Assembly: GCF_954871325.1 (NCBI RefSeq)
Contig: NC_088778.1
Span: 4,187,743 to 4,251,742 of the forward strand
From: Gordionus sp. m RMFG-2023
Lineage: Eukaryota > Nematomorpha > Gordioida > Chordodea > Parachordodidae
DNA: 64,000 nt
Direction: 5' to 3'
Positions 30,548 to 43,700 of the stretch are shown piece by piece. The notes under the pieces were generated by a model. That model had not been told where the DNA came from, ran no database searches, and saw only the letters and a program-made list of their open reading frames with translations. The translations under genes were made by a program, and so were the position numbers. Positions within the stretch are counted from its first letter, which is position 1. Each line of letters starts with the position of its first letter.

Positions 30548-33500
30548 ATGCAGCAGAATTCTAACGGACCTTCATTTGTGGGAATAAGGTTTTGTCAAGA
30601 ATGGTAAATATTTTTAATATACAAAATTAAATTCATTTAAGTAATAATATGTTGTATCCAAAGGAAGACAAAGCTAACAGAATTTTGCTTTATGCTGTGT
30701 GTAAATTTTTTTTAATATAAAATTATATTTATTTTAGTGTCGAAATTGTGATTATAGGGAAGTTGCAGACAATAATTGTATTTACGTTAATAAAATTATG
30801 CACGAAATTAATGAGCTAACCCAAATTGTTTCTGATGTTATATCAGATCCTACTTTACCTAGGACTGAAGACCACCCTTGTCCCAGATGTGGGCACAAAG
30901 AAGCAGTGTTTTTTCAGGCACAAAGTGCTAAAGCAGAAGTAATGAATTGCAATTTATTAATGTATAATTAAATGATTTAAAATATAAATATTTAAAAGTT
31001 TATTTTATTCCTATTGTTTTTTTTCCCCTTTTCATTTTAAAATGAATTATATAAAAGAATACTTAATTAAGCTAATAATCTATCAATTACATTTTGCTAT
31101 GAAATATTAATTTATCCTAAATTTAAAAAAATATAATTCAACTATTTATTTTGAATGCATAGCTGACGTATATAATCTGACAATTTTTTTCAAAATGTGA
31201 AATATTTTATTTAGGGTTACTTAGGTAGTTGAAGCATTATAAACTTGATATACATTAATATCTTCATCAGTGAAATTAATATTGAATATAACACTATTTA
31301 TATTAATTTGAGTTTGACATTTTTCTATAAGTATAGAGAAATTTTTGCATATATTTTGAGAGATTATATTTTAATTTCTTTATAGAGTCCTGCAAGTCCA
31401 GCTCATGAGCATGTGACAGATTAATTATATATTTCCCATATCTTTCTATGATTTTTGGCTAATAAATGACATTAGCTTCATTTTAATTAAGTTAATTTTT
31501 GACTTAAGGCTATGACAACTTGTTCAATTATGAAAACAACACACTCATTTTATTTTGATTTGCAAGTTTACAATTTACAATAAAAAGCATAAGCTATATA
31601 AAAATAAAAAATCTACATTATTTATTTTAAAAAAAGATAATTAAATACTACTCCACTAAATCCTCTCTTTATATTACACTGTTTTCACTTTTAACTAGTC
31701 TTACCCAACTTATATTTTGTGTGTTATTATTACTAAATAAATACCCTTGGCCCCAGTATCAAATATTATTTTAAAATATTTATATTCATTTTTCATTATA
31801 CGTAAACATTTAAAAGATATATTTTTTGTGTTTGGATCGGGTTGTAGTAGCTCTCCGACCCAAAAATAAATATAAATATCTCAAATAATCATTATAATTT
31901 ATAATGTCAATTATAAAACCATATCATTTTTTATTCATCACATTTTATCCATAAAATGTAAATCAGAATAACATGTAATTTTCAATTATTATTGTATAAT
32001 TTACTAACAACCATATACCACTATTTTGTATTTGTATTTTAGTACATTGCATAGCATAGTTAACGATATTATTATATACTTTCATCATGTTCCACCAAGT
32101 TAAATAAAATACATTTTTCTAAATCTAATAGCTTCATATTTTCATTTTTGTTTATTGGACAAGTATCCTTAGCACCCGACTGTCCAAAAAAATATTTTCA
32201 TATTGAAAAAATTATTTCTATGGATGCCAAATTAAAAAAAAAAGTGGTGAAAAGATTAAGAGCAATATGAAGTAAGGAAAAATGCCAATGGCAAATCTGA
32301 GGTCTAAAAATTTCCATATGATGAAAGCAAAGAAAACTTAATTATGTAAATTGCAATTTTTGCAAATATATATGCGTTTAATATAACAGGTTAGTATATT
32401 TATACATAAAATATATGATATTAGTAAATTTTAGGCACAAAACAACTAAAAAGGCATAAATGTGTATTTACAATAGAGGGTAAAAACGACTCAATTAACA
32501 ATTGTTAGCCTTTTTGGTACTGATCCCAAAACTCAAAAGTTGTACCAAATTAAAAAAAACAGAGTGTACAAAGGTGTTTACCATTTGTGGACTTGATTTA
32601 GATCATTTGATTCAATTCATGGGAAAGGTTGTTGATCAAAATTGGCTGAATATTTGGAAATATTGATGTTAAGAGCATCATATAAAATCCCACGACAATT
32701 TCTAAATTTAATAGATACTGCTGATGGTATGCACAAAAAATTATTTCCGAAATTAAACGCATATATGAAAAAGGGTCGATGTGCTGATAACAATATATAT
32801 GAAAATATGGTTAAATTATTTATAATTTTTAAATTCGATTGTATTTAACTGTTTTATAATATTTTTACAAATTAAATAAAAAAACTTAATATATATCTTG
32901 ATTAGATTATGGCCATCAAATAAACTTTTATTTAAGGTGGCGATGAATAAATGCACATAAATTTTTTTTAGGTTATTATAATATTCAAACTCAAATTGCA
33001 AAATTTTATTCGGGCTCGGGTCGGGTTGGATTAATAAATGTGTGCTCAAGTCGGGTTCGGAAAATTTTTTTCAAATTCGGGCTCGGGCTGCGAAAAAATT
33101 ACTTTGCAGACCTTTACTAACAGTTACCTTATTTCTAATTTATTGACAATATATTTTTAAATATTAACATAATAAATGAAATAATTGGTTGAAAATTTTT
33201 TTTTAGATTTAAGTCCATATCAGTTTAATATGACGGAAATAATTTTATAGATCATTATAATCCTAAAAACTATGGTTAACTTTCTATTTGTTATCTTAAA
33301 TAATTTTATACTCTAATCTGTTTCCTTACTAACATTTTTAATAAATAAATAACAGAAAAAATAATGTCTTTTTTAAAAATAAACTTATATCATAAAAAAA
33401 TGTTCTAATTTAATATATTTATTATATAAATAATATTTCACGATATTAGCAAATGTGCTTTTATTTTAATAATGAATAAATAATAAATCGTTATCACTAA

Positions 33501-33910
33501 TTGACTGAGCAGACATATATAAGGATTTTTTTAAGATGTTTAAATATATAAGATATTTTTTTTTAAAATTAATTAAGAATTTGGAAAAAATAATTTGCTC
33601 ATATTTATATTTTGAACAAAAAAAATCTTCAAAAAATGATTAAAATTTTTATGTATAAAAATCTCAAAAGATTTAGAATTTTAGTTAAAATTTGATCGAA
33701 ATTTCTTTTTTTTCGAGCATTCTCAAAAAAATCCTCAGAGATCAAAAATCTTTGAAGAATTTTTATTTTGATTCTTTTAGATTATCTCAAAATTTAACCT
33801 ATCCTTTTTATCTTGTATTATATATTTTTGTAATAATATATTAAAAGGATGAAATGAGATTGTATTACGTTTGTACCGACCCTAATTGTGCTCACAGATG
33901 GACTGAATAA
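30548..33910 (+). CDS. POLR2I: DNA-directed RNA polymerase II subunit RPB9
   Basis: Four exons, 30548-30603, 30642-30696, 30738-30938 and 33848-33910, join in perfect phase to give 124 residues (the human protein, from memory, has 125). RPB9 is the small Pol II subunit on the lobe that supports start-site choice, elongation fidelity and transcript cleavage; it acts in the nucleus. Zinc ribbon 1 uses C16, C19, C38, C41 ([10 protein letters not shown] ... ACRNCDY). Zinc ribbon 2 uses C85, C88, C113, C118 ([15 protein letters not shown] ... [15 protein letters not shown]). The linker carries DPTLPRT at 75-81. Introns 1 and 2 are only 38 and 41 bp; intron 3 is 2,909 bp and separates the two cysteine pairs of ribbon 2. 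The start was chosen as the only in-frame ATG ahead of FVGIRF. The gene runs tail-to-tail with the kinectin/p180 gene. Confidence 0.95.
32555..32848 (+). pseudogene. Decayed coding-like stretch, product unknown
   Basis: Two adjacent frames look protein-like. One at about 32,565-32,656 includes [16 protein letters not shown]. The next, about 32,641-32,848, includes [20 protein letters not shown] and [20 protein letters not shown]. They meet near 32,645, as expected of a frameshifted old copy. I do not recognise the family. It may be part of a transposon or a retropseudogene lying in RPB9 intron 3. Confidence 0.3.
33000..33115. repeat. GGGCTCGGGTCGGG-type element end (hAT-like relic)
   Basis: Imperfect CGGGCTCGGGTCGGGTTGG and TTCGGGCTCGGGCTG motifs end near TTTGCAGACCTTTA. 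Similar GGGCC/GGGTC-rich blocks recur at 37,150-37,330, 38,160-38,235, 43,380-43,500, 44,790-44,905, 45,655-45,742 and 47,690-47,880. The class is inferred from resemblance to known hAT termini. Confidence 0.4.
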
Positions 33911-34601
33911 TCGAACATACAAGAAAAAAAAAGAAGCTTTTTATTATTCAAATTCGTGTATATGAGTTATAAACTTATAAAAATATGATTAGACGTGATA
34001 ATTTTAAATTGATATGATGTATAATAAATATAAAAAAATGATATAGAATAGTTATATGACGTAATATAGATAAAATAATATATTAAACCACTAAAATTTA
34101 CATCTTAAAATTTTTTTTTTTATCACAATATTAATTCAATACAAAAAAGCTGTTTGTAGATAAAATAATAATAATTGCACGTTATAAAAAAATGACATCG
34201 ATAGTTATTATTATACCTCACCATTTTAAGCTGCATTCATAGCCAACGCTATTTATCAGCTGATCGAATTTATAAACTTTTTCAAATTGTCATCATGATT
34301 AGAAATTAAATTATAAATATAAAATTGACATATTGGGGGAAAAAAATTGTATCTTTTATCAGCTGTGAAAATGGGTCTACCCGTGAATCGGGCATGAAAA
34401 AAAATAAGCTTAATAAAAACATAATTATTTTGCCCACCTTTAATTGACGAAGCCACCGGTATAATAAGTATTGATTGAAATTTGAATGGTCTATGGAATG
34501 AGTAAAATTTGGAATATTGCTATTTAGATTAGAATTTAGCTTCATTTCACGTTTATCAGCTGACCTGTTATTAATTTTTTTTGTAATAAAGATGCCGAAC
34601 T
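33911..34601. other. Convergent 3' flank of RPB9 and the kinectin/p180 gene
   Basis: About 690 bp between two stop codons on opposite strands. It contains three TTATCAGCTG copies (34,254, 34,357 and 34,553) with no known role. No gene is supported; the overlapping minus-strand open frames at 34,256-34,545 are Lys/Phe-rich and lack homology. Confidence 0.4.
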
Positions 34602-34706
34602 TTAGATAATTTCAAATAATTTTATTTTTAAACCTTCATTTAAACTTTGCAGTGATATTAATTCTCTTTGCATATCTTGGATTTTGGTTTTATATATTTC
34701 AAGTTC
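34602..34706 (-). CDS. Last exon of the kinectin/p180 gene
   Basis: After a TCTCTCTAG acceptor, 34 codons (ELEIYKTKIQDMQRELISLQ and onward) end in a stop at 34,602-34,604. The heptad pattern is coiled coil. Phase 0 matches the exon at 34,956-35,201. Confidence 0.55.
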   Translation of the reverse strand, partial: ELEIYKTKIQDMQRELISLQSLNEGLKIKLFEII

Positions 34707-37700
34707 CTAGAGAGATTTTTTTTTAAAAAAAGAAAAAGGTGTTTATATATGATGGATCACAAGAAATTAAGTTGATACTTTTTTCTCGCTTAAAATAAGG
34801 CTTAAGCTAATTGCCTTATTGCAGCGTTTCACTGTTTTTAATTTTAAAATATTTCTTTAAATATACATTTGCAATTAGGCCCCATCTTTAAATATATTGT
34901 TCCCCCCTCCTCTTCACAAAATTTAAGAAACCTAATGATGCATCGATATGCTTACCTTAAGTAGATCTGTATCAGCAAAAGGTTCAATCATAACTTCGAT
35001 CCATGGCTCATCTATAATTGAAGCCGATTGTCTGTTGGCCTTCATATCGCTGTTAGATTTTTTATTTGTTATTATTAGTGGAGATGAATGAGAGTTATTT
35101 GACTTTAGAGAACTTGAAGTGGTTTCCTCCAATATTTCAACGAAAAATGGTTCAGATAAAGTTAATTTGGCGTAATTGTTACTGTGTTTCGAGAAGCTAA
35201 TCTGTATTAAATAATTACATTATAAAAAAACTTTGATTTGATTGACAATTTATCTTGATTCTCGATTATAACTTACGATCAAAATCGGTTATGATGGTCT
35301 ATAAATGATTATTAAAAACATAGGAAAAGATGTATAAAATGATACATTAAAAGATTTCTGGAACTGGAAATTAAAATGCTAAAAAGTGGGTTATATAATT
35401 TCTATTAAATTATGCCGACCTTGAAAAATATTTTTTTAGGGAGTTACAGAAATTGATTATATTATTTAAGCTTAGGTTATCAAACTCTACTCTAAGCATG
35501 TTACCCTAATTATTTTTGAATATAGGGGGATGGGATCAATATAATAAATATGCATAGCACAAATTATGAGGTAAGAGCATAATTATGAGGTATATTGATT
35601 TTTTTTTTTCAAAAATATATTGTACTAAGAAAAATATTACAGCTACTTTATTCCTTTAAACAAATACATCACAGATATAAATAAAAAAAAATATCTATCA
35701 ATATATACATTTTTTTTTAAATGATACATTCTATAATTACAAACATATGTACAAACTTAATAAAAAAAAATACATATATATATAAAATACAATATTTGAC
35801 TTGACGTTCAATAACATGGTGATAAAAAAAATCCATTCATTCATTCATTATTTTTTATCATTGGTCAACTTTGTAACAGTCACTTAGCAGGAGTTTATTT
35901 TAAATTAAACCTTGGAAAGATCTTCCAACCGGGATTCCTTATCCTCATTTTGAGCCTTCATTTCGATCAAGCGAGTATTGAGTTCATCGCAAAATTTTTT
36001 ATAGTATGATTCTGTACTAATTAGCTGTTTTTATTTAATTTTTTTTATAAAAAGATGAGTTTAAATTTAAAAAAATTAATATAATCTAGCAAATTTTTTT
36101 ATAGTATGATTTCTGTACTAGTTAGTCAGCTGATTTTTTTTTAATTTGAAAATATTTTTTTAGGGCCGAGATTAGAGGGCTCTACTCGGAACACGTGACA
36201 TTTTATTAGCGGGTTTAAAGGCCAGATTAAAATTGTGTAATATGTATGTATGCTTATCGATAAATTTTAGTTTTTTAAAATTAATATAAACGCAAATTTT
36301 TTCGAATAAGGATTTGATTCAGAATCACGTAAATTTTTAAAATAGACCAAGCAATTCACAGCTCCTTGGATTTGGCTGAAAGCCCTGAAATTGTAAAAAT
36401 AAAATATATTTTTTTTTTCAAACTTGATTAGTTAATGTGGACTTGTTTTCTTTGAGGAGATCAATTTCGTCCTGCAACTATATAACAAATATTAAATTAA
36501 ATTAAATTATTTTTTTAAATTTAAGGATTATTATTTTTTAAACATCCGCTATTGACCAATTCTAAATCAATAGGGCAGATATATATTGTGATTGCTATAT
36601 TATTGGATTTGATCATTATAATTTTTTCTTATACACAGATACATGACACAAATACCGATACAATTTTTCATTCAAATTAACTAGATATAGGTATATTTTT
36701 AATAAAAAATGAATCTAGATAAGATATTACAACATTTGCCTTTAAATAAAAATTATCCACTGTTACATCAGGTATGCATGCGTGTTTTATTCTTTTATCT
36801 ATTATAATTTTCTTTTAAAACCTTTTTATTAGCCGCCTTGATACAACCCAATTCGTTAGTTGAAGTTTGATTCAGTAATTCTAAATTTTTGAGTCTTTTT
36901 GCGGACTTTTCTACCATCTCCATTTCTAAAGTCGAGTTGGACTATAATAAATTAAGTAGAGGTTGATATAAAATAATATCAATGGAAAGCATTGAAAAAA
37001 AATATCAATAACTCACATTGTTTTTATCGGTTACGGGATTGTTCAGAAGGTTTGACAAATAACTCTGGCATGAATCAAAGAATAGATTCGCTTCCTAAAA
37101 ATATTTTGTTGTAATTGAATAATAATATATAACGACGGTTATTCGTAAATTAACTATCAAGCCGAATACTAACCGAATTCGGGTTCAGACCTTTATAATT
37201 GTTTGGTTAGACATTTTGAAAACATGAAACAAACAGTGACCGATTTATGGACAACCCATAGAATTAGGCACTATTTTTCAATCGGGGTAGGTTCGGTCCT
37301 CTTTCGGTAAATCCCGCCACGATCAACTGGTTCCCATTTAAGTTTCTGCCATCAATATTTTTTATAGCTAAATAGAGTGTAAAATTCCTGATCCATACTC
37401 GATATCAAAACTAATGAATTTGATTCTTCCATTATTTTTACGGGGTAAAAAAAATGCTCTATTATTTAATTGGTAAACTCTTTATCAAACCATTTTATCA
37501 AAATCCTTTCCAGATGACGAAAAATCTTGTTCGAGCCATTCGTCGAGGCTCTTATGACTAGCAAAATCAGGTTTTGTGTGACTCAGATCCTTCAGGATTT
37601 TCAAAACATTTTCCCTCTCCGATGCTAAGGTGTTGTTCGTTTGACCTTTTAAGCTTCGAGCCAAACGGCTCTCCCTTTCAGTCAAAGCTTCCATCAATTT

Positions 37701-40700
37701 CCAGTTTTTAGTTCTCAATTCCTTATTTTTTTTTAAAAAAAAAGAATGATAATTTTGTTAAAGCGATTATATGCAACGTAACATAAAAGTTTGATTTTTT
37801 AAAAAAAAATGTGAATCATACATTATTTTTATCTTTCAATGATGCTATTAAATCCGTATTATCATCATGATAAACTTGAGAAGACGATGCCTTGGAAGCT
37901 GATTTGACATAATTTTCAACCTAAGTTAAAAAAGGATATGATAAGGAGTGATTCATCAACTTCACAATAAGTTTTAAAAATAAAAATGGATTAAAATTTG
38001 TGTTTACATCGTATTCGACCATAGTCGGTTGCGTATGAACCAAAGTTTTAGCTATATTTTTCAATTCCTCTTTAGCTTCGATGTCAAGAGTTAAAGCCTA
38101 AAAGGATAAGTATTCGAAAATAAATGCATGACTTAAAAAAAAATATAATAAATTAAAGGTCAGCGTGGGTCGGGCCGCAATTTATTTTTACCCGGTCCGA
38201 GATGTCGGGGCCGGGTTTTCAACCCTACCGTTTATCTTTACAGATATTTTTTATTTATTTTTTTTTTAAAGAAAAAACTACTTTATCGTATCCATCGTGG
38301 TATTCTTTGATAAACGCGTTTATTTGTTCTTTCAATTGCAGGATTTCCATTTTGACATCCCTCTTTAAATCTAATCAACAAAAAAGAAAAAATCAATAAA
38401 ATACCCCCCATAATAAAGTTTTTATAATGAGATAAATTAATTAGTTTTAAGAGTTTCTTTAAAAAATAATTTGGTATCAAAAAGGAAAAGTGTCAATCGA
38501 AAAATTCTAGGGTCCTAGCTCGGCTGAATTTTTTGTTTTTAACTCCGAATTCTATCAAGATAAGCTGACTGGACGCCAAAAATGCATATGTAGCGCGTTA
38601 CTTTTTTTAGTAGCGTATCTAATAGTGCGCTACTTTTTAAAATAGCGATAACGCGCTCCTATATGAGAGTAAGTAAGTAGCGCTATTCTTCCCCTACTTT
38701 AAAATTAGGTATTCTATCAATCGAAATTTATATTTCAAAAAAAAAATGCTTTTATAAGTCTCATTTATCAAGTTAATTAAAATACAAAATGTCGCCAATA
38801 AGGGATAGACGTTGAAATTAATTTTGAGACAGATGATAATCACAAAATTTCACTAAAGAAAAAATGATACTATAAAATAGTACCTTTCCCCAAAATTTGC
38901 AAAATATTTTTAACTTAACAAAAGTATACACCTAAAAGGTATCTCGATAATATTGACGTGCTAGAAGTGGCTATATCTAATAAATCAAATTTAATCCAAA
39001 CTATATAGGTTAATCCAACAGAAACAGATGAAATATTAGATAATAAAGTTATAATAACTTTATAATTAATAGAGTTAGGCCAATTTTTTTTGGTAGATAA
39101 TCTCTTATATATTAATCTGATTACATTCAACTTGGTAATAAGATATCCTGCTCACAGAATGCAACAATAGCGGATTGTTGGGACTCATGAAGGTTATTTA
39201 TGTTCTGATCTTTTATTAGCTTATTGGAAATAGCACCTAAATAGGTATTGATAACGTGAATAATCTAATACCCAAATGAAGATTTATTAGCTAATAAATC
39301 GTCTTGATGCCCTTTTAAATTTAAAATACGCTGAACCTTTTTGATAATTTTTCTTATATAAAAGTTCAGAAAATTAAATACCGGATTGCTCTCAAGTGCT
39401 ACAACATTTCTTTAATAAGCCAAAACTTATCTTTCTGATTTTCGCGACGTTTTTATCTTAATATTTTACATCTTTATTTAAAATGTTAATCTTATGGACA
39501 TAGTTTAGATATATATGTATATATAATAATAATAATATTTTTATAAAGTAGCTTAAAAAAAGAGCGAAAGCTACTTTATAAGAAAAAGGTAGGTAATAGG
39601 GCTACCTTCTTTGCCAAATAGCATTAGATGTAACGCGCTACTTTCATAAGTAGCGTTTAACAACACTGTCGGACACCATTTTATTTTTTTTTCTTCGAAT
39701 GATAAATTTTGAGAATAGATCCATAATATATCCATAAATCATTTGTCAGAAACAGATGATTATTTGAATTCTTAAAAGAAAAAAAAATAGGAGCTAGAAC
39801 ATAATTGTAAAGTTTTTTTTTCTTGTAGATTGAAAAATTAACAATGTAATAAAATATGTATTCTAGAGCGTTTTGGGCAATGACGTCACTAGCAATTTAA
39901 ACTTGAGGGGGGGGGGGGAGTTATTTTATAAAAAAAATCTCTAGCATTACCCGAAATCTAAAATGAGCAAAACAGAAGAAGGAAAACTCTAAAATTCTGA
40001 GCACCTTCCTATCCTAAATAACGCTACTGCTTTCTAAATGCAAAATAAAAATTAATGGCTTAAATTATTTATAAAAAACTAGACTCCCCTATTGTTCAAA
40101 ATTTTTGTTGTTGTTTAAAACTTGTAATATACCATTAGACTCAATGCAGGTCTGATTAAATTTATCAACATTGGTGAGCCCTTTAAAATGTTCCATTATC
40201 TCGTTTAACCCGAGAATCGATTTGGTCAGCGACTCGAAATTAGACATGGTTTCGCTCTGGCCTTTGATGACCTCTTCCTTGAAATCTTTGATCTCTTTGT
40301 GATAAGCCGCGCCCTGATTGTTGGAATGGGAGACGACTTTCTGTTCACTATTGTTCTTCAGGTAAATGTTGGATTTGATTACCTATATATATATATTTTA
40401 TATGAAAATAAAACCGAAAACAAATGAAAAATACCAATAAATTTCTTCTGTTTTTTAATTACTACTATTATTTTATATCGAAAAATAACAATCTAATACT
40501 TATTTTGTCGAATTTTTTTTTTATTATCACAAACATTTTATAACTCTGGTTTATTATGTAAAATTGTGTTTGGTATAAAAAAAAACCAAATTTTTATCAA
40601 TGTAAATGATTATTTAAGCCAGGGGATTCACGAATAAAAATTAAAAATCTTTAAATATTTTTGATGAAATTTTGCTAAAAATTCTAAAATTCCCGCCATT

Positions 40701-43700
40701 TTTACTCAAATTTTTTTTGTTACCCTGGCTCTTTTTTAAACATTTTCTTTTCGTTTTTGAAATTTGAAAAAAACTTGTTTTTTTTTTAAAAAAAATATTT
40801 GTTTATAATATTCTATATACTCGTTATCGATTTCCATATTAGATTTTTTTTTTATTAAGCAATTTAGTTTTTTTTTAACTGCTTAACTTTAAATCATGGT
40901 ACGTTCAACTGGTGTAAGAAAATAGCACAAAACGGAATTTATTAAAGACCTAACGCGGGCTAATATATTAAGACTAAAGACCTAATGTTGCCTAGAATTG
41001 AGCTTTAAAAAGTAATAACGAAAAATAGCAAAAGATTCTTTATCTCACTTGATTTCACACACAAAAACACGTTGTGGGTTTTATTGGGGTGGGGGGGGGT
41101 GACAATTTACCGATCTGATTGCATGTGGCACGAGCCATTTACTTTGTATTTTTGCAATAGGAACTAGCCATTAACCAACTCGATACAATTATCCATGATT
41201 ATCTGCAAAAAGATTTTGTACCATATCTTTAAATCATTAAAGAGTTTGTAGAGTACCTACTCTAATAAATTCCAGATAATTTAGGTATGAACTTTTGAGT
41301 AAAACAGTTCAAGGCAAAGTTGTCAGAAACTATGAGCGCGGCAGAAATGATTTCAGGAAAATTGAGAGATTCCAAAGTCACCATTATTCAACACAAAAAC
41401 ATGAAAATATCATTTTATGCTTACGTTGAGTAACTTGAGTATTTCGCCAAAATATTTATCCTCCTTTCCGACCATATTATTATCCCCGTGATTGACCGCG
41501 TCTTGATTATTTTTAAACCCGTTGGCTACTAAAGGCCCGTTGGATGATTGGGTGCCTTCTCTACCACTATTATTACTATTGTTTTGCTGGACTTTGACCA
41601 TTTCCAATTGGTGTTTAAGATCATTGGACAGTATGACTTTTTCGTAGAGTTCCATTTTCAGTCTGACTTTGTCCTGTTCCAGCATGGAATTTTGCGAAGT
41701 AAGCAATTCTAATTGCTTTGTCACCTTACTCAGCTTTAAAGAGAATGAGTTTGAAAAAAGATAAAAATGTATTGTATTATAATATAAATATATATTTCTA
41801 AGTGTCATAAATGTCACTTTTTAACATTTTTCCTAAAGGAATAATAATTTAACCAAGAACCTTGTCATCGTAAGTTGAGCATTTGGTCGCCATTTCACTT
41901 TGGAACTTAGTTTCGGTTTGATAAATCGATTGCTCCAAGCCCTCAATATCGTTATCACGTGCCGAAATTAACTCCTGAAAACGTTTGTTTTCCTATTGTT
42001 AAGGAAAAGGTTTTATAAAATGAAAACATGTTTACTTCAAGAATAATAGTGTGATGATAAAAGTCAGTTATAACCCAAATACATCAGTAAATTTATCCTA
42101 AAGTATTCTATAACGTGATGTCAAGAGATGTATAGATACTCGTTTTAGCCGATAACGATACCAACCGTTATCGGGTTACCGGTCGGATACCGGAAATATT
42201 GACCGAATATTAATCCCAAATATCGGGACATCCCTGATTAATGAACATCGAAAAAATTTTCTCTCAATAAATTGTTCTATACCACATGTTTCATAATAAA
42301 TTTAATACTCATTTACATTATACATATATCTATATTTATTACTTAGTTATAAAAACATTTTAAAAAAGATTATGACAAATAATTATAATTATTATCGATT
42401 CTATCCATCCATCCATAACGACATTATACCGATTCAAAAATAAACAAAAACTTTATCATATGAATTATAATTTCAAAAATAAAAAAAATTTCAGATCGTA
42501 TAAGTTATTGGTAAGCCTCCTTCCTTCCCAAATAATATTTCGATATTCTTTTTAACTTTTTTTTTTTTCGACACAAATTTTGAGTTTTAATACGAAGAAA
42601 ATTAAAGCTAAAAAAGAATATTTTTTTTCTTCTTTATTTCTCTTTCTTCCTTTCCTAATCTAATATATGCTTGGTACAATTATATCCACCTTTCTGTATA
42701 GCTCCCAAAATTGTTAGCTGTTCTACCAGACATTTCCTATATCCCTTCTTTTCTAATCTGTTTGGATCGTAACATAATCCGATCCATCTTTATGTGTAGC
42801 TACCAAAATTGTTAGAGGTTCTAACAGACATTTCTTGCATACCTTCTTCCCTAATCTATTTGGTAATCCCATCTATCTTCATGTATAGCTCCCAAAATTA
42901 TTATCGATTTTAAGATATAATTTCTTTCGTGAAAGTAAAAGTAACAAAGAAATCAATAATAGTGATTTAAACCTGCGCTTGAAACGATTGCAACTCCCCG
43001 ACCCTGGAGTGCATGATTTGGAGATCTTGAGTCAGGGATAACATTTTTTCCCTGGAGGATTGTTCTAGGTGCGAAAGCTTCGATTCATTTTCCGACCGTA
43101 CTCGCCTATAGAGATATCGCAAAAATAAATAAATAAATGGTAATCATTATAGCGATTGCTAGTTTTTTCGGGTTAGACCGACCGGTGTCGGTTAGGTTTT
43201 TAGAATAGGTTATGAGGTTCGGTTCAATATATTTTTTTTTAAAATAATTTATTCAAATTAAATAATTCAATCAACATCAGTTTCTCGCGATAAAAACTAT
43301 TCTTCAAAGCAGGTGACTTTGATAAGATTATCGAGTAGAGTTGATACAATCACTTAGGCTGTATTGAGTCATAACTCGTGACAAACCTGGATTGTAAAAC
43401 CGACCAGAATCGGGCCGTATTTGGTCCAATTTAAAAATCCGGGCCGGGTCATAAAATGAGAACAATATAAAAAAATTCGGCAGGATGGGCTCAAGGAAAA
43501 AACAGGATCGGCTAAAAATTAATCTTAAAAACTAGAATTCGGATAAATTTTGACATCCTTGCAACTTCTCTGATATATCGTTAGTTGAGTGTTATAGTGT
43601 TCTATATCCAAAAAAGATTTCCTTGTTCTTTTTTTCTTTTAGAAATCCCATATTAGTGGCAAATAAAAATTATTATCAATTATATTTATAATATTTTTTT

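Larger units (their letters stand above)
30939..33847 (+). other. RPB9 intron 3 (2.9 kb)
   Basis: The donor GTAATGAA follows codon 104; the acceptor is TTAAAAG at 33,841-33,847. The intron holds a decayed unknown coding stretch at about 32,555-32,810 and a GGGCTCGGGTCGGG-type repeat relic at 33,000-33,115. The rest is AT-rich with no feature I can support. Confidence 0.8.

Noticed and set aside
34256-34545. Two overlapping minus-strand frames after the kinectin/p180 stop.
   Set aside because: They lie past the stop codon, overlap each other in different frames and show no homology.
40089-40382. An in-frame stop at 40,089-40,091 suggested the coiled-coil gene ends here as a 331-residue protein.
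   Set aside because: A G|GTATAT donor at 40,132 gives phase 1, which fits the AT-starting exon at 38,370 exactly. The downstream exons carry the diagnostic kinectin/p180 motifs, so the stop lies in intron sequence.
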